From CBDHHC01 sp050633205 (lineage in GTDB: Bacteria > Pseudomonadota > Alphaproteobacteria > Rhizobiales > CBDHHC01), in assembly GCA_050633205.1 (NCBI GenBank), contig JBOEGA010000007.1:1-52382 (forward strand): a stretch of DNA of 52,382 bases, in the 5' to 3' direction. The number at the start of each line of letters is the position of its first letter. The first letter of the stretch is position 1. The notes beneath the pieces were generated by a model. That model made no database searches. It was not told the origin of the DNA and saw only the letters and a list, made by a program, of their open reading frames with translations. The translations under genes were made by a program, and so were the position numbers. Below, piece after piece: positions 8,234 to 17,270 of this stretch.

Positions 8234-9175
8234 ATGCTAAACCCAGTGCTGACCAAAGAGTTCTTTCCTGATTTCAAGCTCCCCAAACATCCATCTGATC
8301 TGGACCGCAATATCCAGCAGATTATTGATGCCGATAATAATGCTGTCCGGCTGACTGAAGCACGAACAGTCGAAATCATGTGGCACTATCTCAAGGATAA
8401 AACGCCTCAGGAATTACATAATGTCGGATACAGCATAGTTAATAATCCGGGTAAACATATGCTGTGGCTACTGACCAGCAATAATATAGAGCATCTTATC
8501 AGAAAGATGCTGAAATATATTGGCGAGGAAGATTTCAGCCACTCCTATGTGATGAAGCCTGATCAGATTACAATATATGCCGGTAGAGTTGGTTTCTCCG
8601 GACAATGGAAACTTTATAACCTGTTTTATAATCTGGCCCTGCTGGATTTCACCATTTCAGGTGAGTATGAATTGAGTGTCGATCTGACAGAGGATCTGTC
8701 TCATGCTGCTCCCATTATTTCTGACAGATATACCACGCAGGTCAATACAAACGCATCAGAACCTTCTGTAACGGCATTGGGCGAAGGCATTACAGCACGC
8801 TCATTAATTACCAGTAACCCTGAGCTTGATCGAGTTCTTGCGCCGGATTTTAAGTTCGCCATTTTGCCTGAAGATGACGATATACTTGAACCCGCAAAAA
8901 CAGTTCTGCGTGAAAATATAGGGAACCCGGAATTTGACCTTGGAGATCTGGCAAGACTGCTGTGTGTAAGCCCCCGCACGGTGCAAAGAAAACTAAAAGC
9001 AGCCGGAACTACATTTATGGCATTAAAAAACGAAGAGCGGATCAGTTATATCACAACAAAGTTATCACAGGGCAATGCCAAGGAAACACTCAGCCAGATG
9101 GCTGGCCTGACCGACATGGATGAAATGCACAGGGTTGTAACCAGAGGTAGCAAAAAGATGGAAAAGCAACCATAA
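8234..9175 (+). CDS. AraC-family-like transcriptional regulator
   Basis: 313 residues. The long N-terminal part (about 1-215) is a mixed alpha/beta region without a recognised ligand motif. The C-terminus has the first AraC helix-turn-helix with the typical DLARLLCVSPRTVQRKLK and AGTTF-MAL text. The second helix-turn-helix is degenerate (LSQMAGLTDMDEMHRVV lacks the usual GFSDQSAFSRAFKR pattern), so DNA binding may depend on one HTH or on dimerisation. A GGTGA ribosome site precedes the ATG. It stands alone, closed by a strong hairpin. The regulon is unknown; the adjacent autotransporters are possible targets. Confidence 0.7.
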   Translation: MLNPVLTKEFFPDFKLPKHPSDLDRNIQQIIDADNNAVRLTEARTVEIMWHYLKDKTPQELHNVGYSIVNNPGKHMLWLLTSNNIEHLIRKMLKYIGEEDFSHSYVMKPDQITIYAGRVGFSGQWKLYNLFYNLALLDFTISGEYELSVDLTEDLSHAAPIISDRYTTQVNTNASEPSVTALGEGITARSLITSNPELDRVLAPDFKFAILPEDDDILEPAKTVLRENIGNPEFDLGDLARLLCVSPRTVQRKLKAAGTTFMALKNEERISYITTKLSQGNAKETLSQMAGLTDMDEMHRVVTRGSKKMEKQP

Positions 9176-9202
9176 TTTGTTTGTAAAAATATTTCTCTAT
9201 TG

Positions 9203-9232
9203 ATCAGAAGGCTTTATCATTAGCCTTCTGAT
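9203..9232. terminator. Strong hairpin after the AraC-like gene
   Basis: A perfect 11-bp stem, ATCAGAAGGCT with AGCCTTCTGAT, with an 8-base loop, 27 bases after the stop at 9175. A second hairpin, GATGACTG (9230-9237) with CAGTCATC (9250-9257), partly overlaps it, so the two are mutually exclusive folds. An A-rich run in the second loop replaces the usual T tract. Confidence 0.55.
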
Positions 9233-9350
9233 GACTGATAAAAAATGAGCAGTCATCTGATTATTATAAAGATTTCGTATTGATCTGCAGTCCTGATTTA
9301 ACCCCTCCCCTGACGAGCAGGTTGCTCTAAAGACACATAAATACTTTGTG

Positions 9351-9367
9351 CTAATAACGGGCGCCAG
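9351..9367 (+). promoter_or_regulatory. Shared upstream element of autotransporter gene 1
   Basis: The pattern CTAATAAC-3 bases-CGCCAG occurs here, 64 bases before the first autotransporter start, and again at 11632-11648, 69 bases before the second. The bases in front (ACTTTGTG and ACTTTTGT) are also alike. It is probably a common promoter or operator carried along in the gene duplication. An AATCAAT/ATTGATT inverted repeat (9384-9390, 9414-9420) lies in the leader of gene 1 only. Confidence 0.4.
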
Positions 9368-9430
9368 ACTTGCCATCTACCATAATCAATCAATGTAAAA
9401 CACATAAATAATAATTGATTGGGGATGTTT

Positions 9431-11488
9431 ATGCGTAATTTGGTTAAGTTATGCTGTAAGGGGGTTATCCTTGCAGCCATAGGGCTCGGGCCTTCAATTG
9501 CCTATGCAGACAGCTTTAAAGTTAATCGTATTTTTATGCTTGGTGATAGCCTGAGTGATGGTGGTGCTTATTCAAATATCGCGAAAGCAGGTATCAACCA
9601 GGCTTTTCAGAATGCAGGCATAAATGCGGAAGCACCTGACCTGTTTTACAAGTTCACGCAGAATAACCCAACAAAAGGTGGACCGGCAGAGCTATGGATT
9701 GATGTTGTCGCTGAGCAGTTTGGTATCACATTAAAACCAAATGTGATTAACGGCATAACTATTCCAGTTGATCATGATAGCAATGATACAACCCCTCCGA
9801 TCAGAGTTGAAGTCGTTGCACCAATTGAAGAGGGCGGCACCAATTACGCACAAGGCGGTGCCAGGATTAATGACCGCAGTTTCATCAGTGCAAATTCTGA
9901 CCCTAATGACCCGGAACAGAAACATGATGTAACGGCCTTGCCTGTGGTTATGCAAATTGATCGTCTTCTTGATGATGTGGGTGGTAAATTTCACAAGAAC
10001 GACCTGATTACACTCTTCATAGGTGGTAATGATATCTTTGCATATCAGGCTTTAATGGGGAACTCAACGATCACTCGCCAGGAAGCTGAAGGGGCTATCG
10101 TTCAGCAATTATCAATTCTGGAAACAAAGCTACAAGACCTGAAAAAAGCAGGTGCCCGCAATATTATCTTTTTCACATTACCTGAAGGATCGACACCAGG
10201 AGGTCAAGAGCCGAGCCTGTCTACGTTCTTCAATAATACATTCCTGGAGCAACGCAATGGCAAGGACGGTATTGTTGTAGATTTCACAAGGCTCATTGAT
10301 GCAATCTCACTTAGTCCGGAAAATGCCCAGAGATACGGATATGCACCCAACCTGTTTTCCAACAGAGCATGTTTGGGCGATGGTGCTTCAGATTCGCTGG
10401 CCTGTATTAATATCCCGTCCAATCTTAACGATGGTGGTCCTTATTTCCTGGCTGATGCAGTTCACCTTTCAAGACAGACAAACAAAAACTTTGGTGACCT
10501 GGTTTTATCTGTTCTAAAGGCCGGTTCACAATCTGCAAATATTACAACGACAACCCTGTCAACGTTGCGCCAGCACGGGCTTTCACTTGAAACAAGACTA
10601 ACGCCAGATGCGTATCAAAAAATTGATAAAAAAGGCAGGCTCGTTTCAAGGAAAAAGGGGAGCTTTGATGCCTTTGCTTCTCTTGAAGGCGGATATTTTG
10701 AAAGTGATGGCGGGCAGATAGATCCCGGTTCAAACTCCAGAACACAAAACCTGCTTATTGGTGGTGATGTGATGGTATCGGACAAGGCACTGGTTGGAAT
10801 GAGTGTAAGCTTTAACCGCGCCGAGAATGACTATGAAGACAAGTCTGGTGGGTATGACAGCCTGTCAATTGTCGGATCTCTTTATGCAAATGCATCACTT
10901 TCCAAATCGACATATGTCAATGCTGTTGTTGGGCTTGGTCATATAGACCTTGATGATATTACGCGTAAATTTAATATCGGTCCGAGCAAAGAACAATATT
11001 CCGGCGATACAACCGGTGACTACAAAATGGCCCGCATTGGTGGTGGATTTATTCTGCCGCACAATGGCTGGACAATTAACCCTGCTCTTGCCTACACATA
11101 TGAAAACCTGAAAATCAAAGGCTATTCAGAAAATGTTGGTGCTGGCAGTCTGGCATTCGGTGACAATGAAATTGAATCGTCCCGCTTAACCGCAAGCCTG
11201 ACAGTTTCATATAATTCCAAAGATCCATATGACTGGAAACCAATGGTTCGTGTTTCACTGGAGCATGAATTCAAAGATGATGATCTAAGAGTTCACCTGG
11301 GTCCGAATGAAAATTCGATTGGAACCCTGTATCTGGACCGCCCTGACGGAACCTATGGTTATCTGACTGGTGGCCTGTCGAAGAAAATATCTGATTCCAC
11401 TACCTTTGGTATTAACGCAACGACTGTTATCGGACAGGATGGAGTAACCGGTGTCAGCGGAGGAGTATCATTAAAAAGCAAGTTCTAG
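9431..11488 (+). CDS. Autotransporter SGNH/GDSL esterase
   Basis: 685 residues. Signal peptide 1-26 (cut at AYA|DS). An SGNH hydrolase passenger follows, with block I GDSLSDGG (nucleophile Ser40), GGTNYAQGGAR near 135-144, GGND at 198-201 (oxyanion-hole Asn200) and the DxxH dyad Asp342-His345. A short linker leads to an autotransporter beta-barrel (about 410-685) ending in a terminal Phe (KSKF). Surface-displayed lipases and esterases of the EstA/ApeE kind share this design. All catalytic residues are present, so it should hydrolyse ester bonds at the cell surface. ATG 9431 was chosen for GGGG six bases upstream; 9425 is an alternative. Confidence 0.9.
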   Translation: MRNLVKLCCKGVILAAIGLGPSIAYADSFKVNRIFMLGDSLSDGGAYSNIAKAGINQAFQNAGINAEAPDLFYKFTQNNPTKGGPAELWIDVVAEQFGITLKPNVINGITIPVDHDSNDTTPPIRVEVVAPIEEGGTNYAQGGARINDRSFISANSDPNDPEQKHDVTALPVVMQIDRLLDDVGGKFHKNDLITLFIGGNDIFAYQALMGNSTITRQEAEGAIVQQLSILETKLQDLKKAGARNIIFFTLPEGSTPGGQEPSLSTFFNNTFLEQRNGKDGIVVDFTRLIDAISLSPENAQRYGYAPNLFSNRACLGDGASDSLACINIPSNLNDGGPYFLADAVHLSRQTNKNFGDLVLSVLKAGSQSANITTTTLSTLRQHGLSLETRLTPDAYQKIDKKGRLVSRKKGSFDAFASLEGGYFESDGGQIDPGSNSRTQNLLIGGDVMVSDKALVGMSVSFNRAENDYEDKSGGYDSLSIVGSLYANASLSKSTYVNAVVGLGHIDLDDITRKFNIGPSKEQYSGDTTGDYKMARIGGGFILPHNGWTINPALAYTYENLKIKGYSENVGAGSLAFGDNEIESSRLTASLTVSYNSKDPYDWKPMVRVSLEHEFKDDDLRVHLGPNENSIGTLYLDRPDGTYGYLTGGLSKKISDSTTFGINATTVIGQDGVTGVSGGVSLKSKF

Positions 11489-11519
11489 TTCTCACTATTT
11501 AACCCACACACACAACTCA

Positions 11520-11548
11520 GGCCCTCATCGCGAGGGCCTTTTTTTTTG
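11520..11548 (+). terminator. Rho-independent terminator after autotransporter gene 1
   Basis: A GGCCCTC/GAGGGCC stem with a 5-base loop, followed by nine T, 31 bases after the stop at 11488. This is a textbook intrinsic terminator and shows that the second autotransporter gene needs its own promoter. Confidence 0.92.
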
Positions 11549-11631
11549 CATTTTCAATTTTCATAATCCGGCCCGGTTTTGAAATGTAATTATTTCTGCA
11601 AGTGCTTTTCCCACCACATGAAGACTTTTGT

Positions 11632-11648
11632 CTAATAACACACGCCAG
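11632..11648 (+). promoter_or_regulatory. Shared upstream element of autotransporter gene 2
   Basis: Second copy of CTAATAAC-3 bases-CGCCAG, at nearly the same distance from its gene (start 11717) as the copy at 9351-9367. It lies after the terminator of gene 1, as expected for an independent promoter. The regulator is unknown. Confidence 0.4.
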
Positions 11649-11716
11649 CCTGCCGCCATAAGGTGTTAGCCATCAAGGGCAAATATGTAATTAATTACCA
11701 TATATTGGGGTATTCT

Positions 11717-13873
11717 ATGTATATTTTACATAAGATTTACCGCAGGGCCCTTGTCCTTGTCGGTCTTATGATCTTTGCCGCGTCTTCCTTCGCTGGTGAT
11801 CTCAAAGTAAAACGCGTTATAATATTAGGCGACACACTCAGTGACGGTGGGTCATACTCTCAGGCTGCACAGGCTGTTTATGAGAAAAATGGTGTTACCC
11901 TCCCGGAGAATATGCGCTTTCGTGTCCTGGAAAATAAACTGGATGGAAGTTCCAGAGTATGGGCAGAAATTGTTTCAGAAAATCTTGGTGTAAAAACAGA
12001 TCCAAATGTTCTGAGGGGGGCTACAACACGGCTGGGTTCCGGTGATCCACTTCCTACCCCAATTGAAGAGCAAAAAATTGGTGGGACTAATTATGCTGAA
12101 TTAGGCTCCAAGATAACAAACAGTACCGGGCCAAGCCTTTTTGAAGATAAGGACGCAGGCCTTACAGCGCAGGATGTTGTTACTCAGGTCGACCGCGTAT
12201 TGGCCGATAATAAAGGCAAACTCAATAAGGATGACTTTATTTTAATACTGGCTGGCAGTGAAGACGCTATTTCTGCTGCAGTGAAAGTCTCGGAGACTGC
12301 CGGAGCGGCCGCAACAGCAGCTGCGGGAGCACAGGTACAGGCCGAAATAGCAGCAGGTAACATTACTGTTGCCGACGCAATCAACCAGAACTTTCCACCG
12401 GATGTACTTGCAAGAATAAATGCTGCCTCAGGCCAGGCTTTCCTCGCGGCAGCAACAGCGGGTAGAAAAAACGCGGATGAAGTCACTCTTCCAAATGCTG
12501 CAAAAGCCCTCTCGGATCAAGTCGACAGATTAAAAAATGCTGGTGCAAAAAATATTGTTATTTTGACAGTACCTGTATCATCTGCCGATGTCGCAAATGG
12601 TGGCATTGCAAGATATTATGGCTCTATCAATGAAAGCATTAAAAAGGAGTTTGCCGGTAAAGATGGTATAGTCATACAAACGACGAAACTAATTGATGCA
12701 ATGCGAAATGACAAAGCTCGTTTTGGTTTCACGACTGATCCGGCAGCCGGGACTAATTGTACGGGTGAAGGCTTCCTTTGTATTGATCAGCTAACCACGA
12801 ATACTACAGCTGATGGAAAACCAAATACTGTGATTGACGCTGAAAGCCATCCGTCACAACAAATGCATAGCAATATTGCCGACCTGGTATCTGCAACTCT
12901 GCTGGCTGCATCTCAAAATGCCAGCATCAGGAACTCAACTCTGGGCACAATCCGGCAGAGTAGTACATCAATTGAAACCAGACTGGTTCCAGGAGCCTTT
13001 CATGCATATAACAAAAACGGCCTGCAACAACCGAGAAAAAAATATGACATTCAGATGTACGGCAATTTCTCAGGCGGTTATTTTGAGGATGACAAAGGTC
13101 AGGTTAACCCCGGCTCAAAGGCAACCACACTCTCTCTAAATGGTGGTGCTGATGTGGTTCTTGGCAACAATGCACTGGTTGGTGTGAATGTAGCCTTCAA
13201 CAACAGTGATGTTGATTTTGGCGGCGACACCGGTGGCTTTGACAGCCGTCAGTTTATTGGAACACTTTACGGAAATCTGTCAGTTACAAATACAATCTTC
13301 GTCAATGCTGCAGTCAGTGCCGGACATGTGGATCTTGATGACATCACCCGTAAATTCAATATCGGACCAAGTGAAGAATCCTACACAGGTGAGACAACCG
13401 GGCGATATGCATCTGCCCGTGTTGGTGTTGGCTATAACCACAGATCAGGTGGTTGGACACTCACTCCTTCTGTCTCCTACACATATGAGAACCTGAAAGT
13501 TAAAGGCTACACCGAAAGTGATGGTATTGGTAGCCTGGTGTATGGCGACAGTACCCATGAATCTTCCAGAGTTTCAGCAGGCTTTATGGCGACTTACACG
13601 TCCAAAGACCCTTACGGCTGGAAACCAATGTTCCGTGTCACCGTAGAGCACGACTTCAATGATGATGATATGAAAGTTGTCATGGGCTTTGACAAGGATA
13701 CATTAGGTAACCTGTATCTTGCGAGACCGGATGACACTTATGGAACAGTTTCTGCCGGTGTTTCCAGAAATATTGGCGAAAGCACTTCCCTTAATCTCAA
13801 CGCAACAGCTCTAATTAGCGGAGATGGTGTATCGGGAGCGAGCGGTGGAATTTCTATTAAGAGTAAGTTCTAG
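11717..13873 (+). CDS. Autotransporter with degenerate SGNH passenger
   Basis: 718 residues, a paralogue of the preceding gene: signal peptide 1-27 (SSFAG), SGNH-like passenger, and a very similar barrel ending GGISIKSKF. The active site has decayed. Block I reads GDTLSDGG (nucleophile Ser to Thr40), GGND is GSED (180-183, Asn to Glu), and the DxxH dyad is shifted to DAESH (374-378). An Ala-rich helical insertion (about 184-262) replaces the loop after block III. It probably lacks esterase activity and may act as adhesin, decoy or partner of the active copy (inference). ATG 11717 follows GGGG by eight bases; the frame's earlier start at 11663 would spoil the signal peptide. Confidence 0.85.
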   Translation: MYILHKIYRRALVLVGLMIFAASSFAGDLKVKRVIILGDTLSDGGSYSQAAQAVYEKNGVTLPENMRFRVLENKLDGSSRVWAEIVSENLGVKTDPNVLRGATTRLGSGDPLPTPIEEQKIGGTNYAELGSKITNSTGPSLFEDKDAGLTAQDVVTQVDRVLADNKGKLNKDDFILILAGSEDAISAAVKVSETAGAAATAAAGAQVQAEIAAGNITVADAINQNFPPDVLARINAASGQAFLAAATAGRKNADEVTLPNAAKALSDQVDRLKNAGAKNIVILTVPVSSADVANGGIARYYGSINESIKKEFAGKDGIVIQTTKLIDAMRNDKARFGFTTDPAAGTNCTGEGFLCIDQLTTNTTADGKPNTVIDAESHPSQQMHSNIADLVSATLLAASQNASIRNSTLGTIRQSSTSIETRLVPGAFHAYNKNGLQQPRKKYDIQMYGNFSGGYFEDDKGQVNPGSKATTLSLNGGADVVLGNNALVGVNVAFNNSDVDFGGDTGGFDSRQFIGTLYGNLSVTNTIFVNAAVSAGHVDLDDITRKFNIGPSEESYTGETTGRYASARVGVGYNHRSGGWTLTPSVSYTYENLKVKGYTESDGIGSLVYGDSTHESSRVSAGFMATYTSKDPYGWKPMFRVTVEHDFNDDDMKVVMGFDKDTLGNLYLARPDDTYGTVSAGVSRNIGESTSLNLNATALISGDGVSGASGGISIKSKF

Positions 13874-13898
13874 TTTTAATATCGACAGACAAAAAATT

Positions 13899-13928
13899 GG
13901 GGCCCCGGATTTCCGGAGCCCCTTTTTT
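13899..13928. terminator. Bidirectional terminator between autotransporter 2 and nqrF
   Basis: GGGGCCCCGG/CCGGAGCCCC stem (one mismatch) with T6 on the plus side and A6 before the stem, which is a T run on the minus strand. It lies 26 bases after the plus-strand stop and 12 bases beyond the nqrF stop, so it can serve both convergent units. Confidence 0.9.
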
Positions 13929-13939
13929 ATTTTCGGTTA

Positions 13940-15160
13940 TTATCCACCGAAATCATCCAGCATAATGTCTTCACGTTCCACGCCCATATCAAGCAGCATG
14001 TTGATTACGGACTGGTTCATGATGGGTGGACCGCACATATAGTATTCGCAATCTTCAGGAGTCGGGTGGTCTCTCAGATATTGCTCATAAAGAACGTTAT
14101 GAATGAAACCTGTATAGCCTTCCCAGTTATCTTCGGGCATTGCATCGGATAGTGCGACATGCCATTGGAAGTTTGGATTTTCGGCAGCAAGTTTGTCGAA
14201 ATCTTCTACGTAGAACATTTCACGTTTTGAACGAGCACCGTACCAGAAGGTCACTTTGCGTTTTGTGGCCAGTCTGCGGAACTGATCCAGAATATGAGAG
14301 CGCATGGGAGCCATACCTGCACCACCACCAACAAAGACCATTTCCTTATCAGTATCACGAGCAAAGAACTCACCGAACGGACCGGAGATTGTTACCTTGT
14401 CACCCGGCTTCAGGTTAAAGATGTAAGATGACATCAGCCCCGGCGCGATATCCTGTGTCCGTGGAGGCGGAGTTGCGATCCGAACGTTAAGCATGATGAT
14501 GCCCTTTTCGTCAGGATAGTTTGCCATTGAGTAGGCTCTGGTCACTTCCTCGGTATTGACGGATTTCAATTTCCAGAGATCGAAGTTATCCCAGTCAGAG
14601 CGATACTCTTCCTGTACGTCGAAACTGGAAAAGTCTATGTCATACGGAGGGCATTCGATCTGAATATAGCCCCCTGCCCTGAAGTTAACATTCTCGCCTT
14701 CTGGCAGTTCAAGAACCAGCTCTTTAATGAAGGTTGCCACGTTATCATTTGAACGGACAGTACATTCCCATTTGCGAACACCAAAGACCTCTTCAGGAAC
14801 TTCAATATCCATATCCTGTTTTACAGCAACCTGACAGGACAGACGGTCGCCGCAACGGGCCTCACGTTTGGTGATGTGAGATTCTTCAGTTGGAAGAATT
14901 GAGCCTCCGCCGGAATGAATGCGCACCCGGCACTGGGCGCATGTTCCACCGCCGCCACATGCTGAAGGCACAAACAGTTTCTGGCCAGCCAGTGCTCCCA
15001 GAAGTTTCTGCCCAACGGGAACCGATATTGTTTTTTCGCCATTAATACGAATATTGACATTGCCGCTTGCAACCAGCTGGCTTTTGGCGAAGAGAATGAT
15101 CGTCACAAGTGCGAGAACGATCAATGTGAAAAGGGCTATACCTAGTGAAAATTCCAACAT
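13940..15160 (-). CDS. nqrF: Na+-translocating NADH:quinone reductase subunit F
   Basis: 406 residues. One N-terminal membrane anchor (3-25), a plant-type [2Fe-2S] domain with Cys68, Cys74, Cys77 and Cys109, and a ferredoxin-reductase-like FAD/NADH module with RAYSMAN (FAD), GPFGEFF and GGGAGMAP (NADH). NqrF accepts hydride from NADH and starts electron flow through the sodium pump in the inner membrane. It is the last gene of nqrABCDEF, nine bases after nqrE, with a GAGGTGG ribosome site. A bidirectional terminator follows. Confidence 0.97.
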   Translation of the reverse strand: MLEFSLGIALFTLIVLALVTIILFAKSQLVASGNVNIRINGEKTISVPVGQKLLGALAGQKLFVPSACGGGGTCAQCRVRIHSGGGSILPTEESHITKREARCGDRLSCQVAVKQDMDIEVPEEVFGVRKWECTVRSNDNVATFIKELVLELPEGENVNFRAGGYIQIECPPYDIDFSSFDVQEEYRSDWDNFDLWKLKSVNTEEVTRAYSMANYPDEKGIIMLNVRIATPPPRTQDIAPGLMSSYIFNLKPGDKVTISGPFGEFFARDTDKEMVFVGGGAGMAPMRSHILDQFRRLATKRKVTFWYGARSKREMFYVEDFDKLAAENPNFQWHVALSDAMPEDNWEGYTGFIHNVLYEQYLRDHPTPEDCEYYMCGPPIMNQSVINMLLDMGVEREDIMLDDFGG

Positions 15161-15169
15161 GCCACCACC

Positions 15170-15778
15170 TCACAATTTTACGCCAGAGAAAGCCATGAAA
15201 CCCATAGCCATCAGACCTGCTGTAATAAACGTAATGCCCAGACCCTGAAGGCCATCAGGTATATCGCTGTATTTCAGCTTTTCGCGAACTCCGGCCATTG
15301 CAGTAATTGCCAGTGCCCAGCCAAGCCCTGAAGACAGGCCATAAACTGTAGACTCCGCCAGATTGTAGTCACGCTCAACCATAAACAGGGAGCCACCGAG
15401 AATTGCACAGTTCACAGTAATCAAAGGCAGGAAAATACCCAGCGCGTTATAGAGAGCCGGGAAGAACCTGTCCAAAGTCATTTCAAGGATCTGCACGATC
15501 GCAGCAATAACACCGATATAGCTGATCAACCCGAGAAAACGCAGATCCACGCCCTGAATGCCAGCCCATGCAAGAGCATTTTCATTCAGAAGGTAAGTCA
15601 GGATCAGGTTATTTGCCGGAACCGTAATTGCCTGAACAACAGTTACGGAAATACCAAGACCGATTGCTGTTTCGATTTTCTTGGAAACAGCAAGAAATGT
15701 ACACATGCCCAGGAAGAATGCCAGAGCAAGATTATCGATAAATATGGATTTAACGAAAAGAGTAATCAAAGCTTCCAT
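15170..15778 (-). CDS. nqrE: Na+-translocating NADH:quinone reductase subunit E
   Basis: 202 residues with six membrane helices, including the Cys in FLGMCTFLAVS and the Cys in ITVNCAILGG that bind the intramembrane iron centre shared by NqrD and NqrE in the Rnf/Nqr family. It is integral to the sodium pump. It starts two bases after the nqrD stop, and the length matches the family. Confidence 0.97.
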   Translation of the reverse strand: MEALITLFVKSIFIDNLALAFFLGMCTFLAVSKKIETAIGLGISVTVVQAITVPANNLILTYLLNENALAWAGIQGVDLRFLGLISYIGVIAAIVQILEMTLDRFFPALYNALGIFLPLITVNCAILGGSLFMVERDYNLAESTVYGLSSGLGWALAITAMAGVREKLKYSDIPDGLQGLGITFITAGLMAMGFMAFSGVKL

Positions 15779-15780
15779 TG

Positions 15781-16437
15781 TTAGTGTGCTTCCTCTGGCG
15801 TCTGGATTACAAATTCGCGCTTCTCAACCTGTTGAGGTTTCCATGAACGGAACGCCCAGATTATCAGGCCAATGATAAAGAAGGCCGAAGGCGGTAGCAG
15901 CAGCATGTTATTCGGTACATACCAGCCGCCCTTGCTGGTTGTCTCAAGAATAACCTGGCCGAAAAGAGTGCCTGAACCGAACAGCTCTCTTATAAAACCG
16001 ACAAGCAGAAGGATCAGGCCATACCCCAGACCGTTGCCAAAGCCGTCTATGAATGAGGCAACCGGAGGGTTTTTCATGGCAAATGCTTCTGCCCTGCCCA
16101 TTACGATACAGTTGGTGATAATCAGGCCAACGAATACTGAAAGGGTTTTTGAAATTTCGTAGGCATAAGCTTTCAGAAGCTGATCTACGAGAATAACCAG
16201 AGATGCGATGATAACCATCTGCACGATGATCCGTATTGAAGACGGGATCTGGTTACGTATTATAGAAATAAAGAAGCTCGAAAATGCTGTTACCAGCGTA
16301 ACTGCGAGCGCCATAACCAGCGCCACCTTCAATGAAGATGTAACAGCCAGCGCCGAACAAATTCCAAGCACCTGAAGCGTTATCGGATTATTATCGACCA
16401 ATGGGTCGAGAAGCATTTCTTTTTTGCTTTCAGACAT
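15781..16437 (-). CDS. nqrD: Na+-translocating NADH:quinone reductase subunit D
   Basis: 218 residues, six membrane helices, paralogous to NqrE in inverted topology. The characteristic LGICSALAVTSSL and IITNCIVMGRAEAFA motifs carry the Cys residues of the shared iron site. The start ATG overlaps the nqrC stop as TAATG, so translation is coupled. Length is normal for NqrD. Confidence 0.97.
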   Translation of the reverse strand: MSESKKEMLLDPLVDNNPITLQVLGICSALAVTSSLKVALVMALAVTLVTAFSSFFISIIRNQIPSSIRIIVQMVIIASLVILVDQLLKAYAYEISKTLSVFVGLIITNCIVMGRAEAFAMKNPPVASFIDGFGNGLGYGLILLLVGFIRELFGSGTLFGQVILETTSKGGWYVPNNMLLLPPSAFFIIGLIIWAFRSWKPQQVEKREFVIQTPEEAH

Positions 16438-17270
16438 TATGCTTTCCCACTTTTCAGATTATCCAAAAACTTTTTAAACCCTTGTTCCCCAAGCCAGAAG
16501 CGCACGAGGTTATCAACGCCACGCGTCGTCAGCGTAGCACCGGCAAGTCCATCAATATGGTGCTCTTTATTAGCAGGAGCAGTCTTGGCGACTGTAATTT
16601 TTACGCTGCCGTCACCACCATAGACTTTCTTGCCATTCCACTGGGCACGCCAGTTAGGATTATCAACTTCTGCACCAAGTCCTGGCGTTTCGCCATGCTC
16701 ATAAAACTGCAAGCCAAAGATTTTATTGCCATCGCTTTCAAGTGCGATAAACCCGTACAATGTTGACCAGAGGCCATAACCATGAACAGGCAGGATAATC
16801 TTTTGCAGCTTTCCGGCTTCATCCTTAACCAGATATACCGATGCATATTTCGCCTGGTTTTTAATACCTGCCGGATCATCAGTCAGTTTCACACTGGTTG
16901 CCGGGTCTTTAGCCGCTTTACGCTGGTTATAAGCAACTGGATCCATATCCTTTGCAAAGGTCCCGGTTTTAAGATCGACAACCCGCGCTTCGATAGCCTT
17001 AAAAGCCTCATCAACATTAACGCCAGCTTTAAACAAACCCGCAACCTGAAGAATATTTCTTCTTTTATCGAGAATCTTGTTCGCTTCCTGCAAAGGCTTT
17101 AACATTACCGCCGCACCAGACACGATCATTGAGCAGAACAGGCAAAGGATAACCGCTACCAATATGGTTTTCGGAGTACTGTCTACAGGTAGAGCCTTAA
17201 AGCGGGCCCAGGCACCCATCTGGCTGGTTTCAACTGCTGCAGTATCTGTAATTACGTCAGTGTCAGGCAT
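16437..17270 (-). CDS. nqrC: Na+-translocating NADH:quinone reductase subunit C
   Basis: 277 residues. A cytoplasmic N-terminal extension of about 33 residues, one membrane helix (34-57), then a periplasmic FMN-binding domain with EHGETPGLGAEV and the flavinylation motif GLAGATLTT, where Thr246 would carry FMN through a phosphoester bond made by ApbE (encoded at 20218). The motif has Ala where S or T is usual two residues before the GAT core, which ApbE substrates tolerate. The gene overlaps nqrB by eight bases. Confidence 0.96.
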   Translation of the reverse strand: MPDTDVITDTAAVETSQMGAWARFKALPVDSTPKTILVAVILCLFCSMIVSGAAVMLKPLQEANKILDKRRNILQVAGLFKAGVNVDEAFKAIEARVVDLKTGTFAKDMDPVAYNQRKAAKDPATSVKLTDDPAGIKNQAKYASVYLVKDEAGKLQKIILPVHGYGLWSTLYGFIALESDGNKIFGLQFYEHGETPGLGAEVDNPNWRAQWNGKKVYGGDGSVKITVAKTAPANKEHHIDGLAGATLTTRGVDNLVRFWLGEQGFKKFLDNLKSGKA

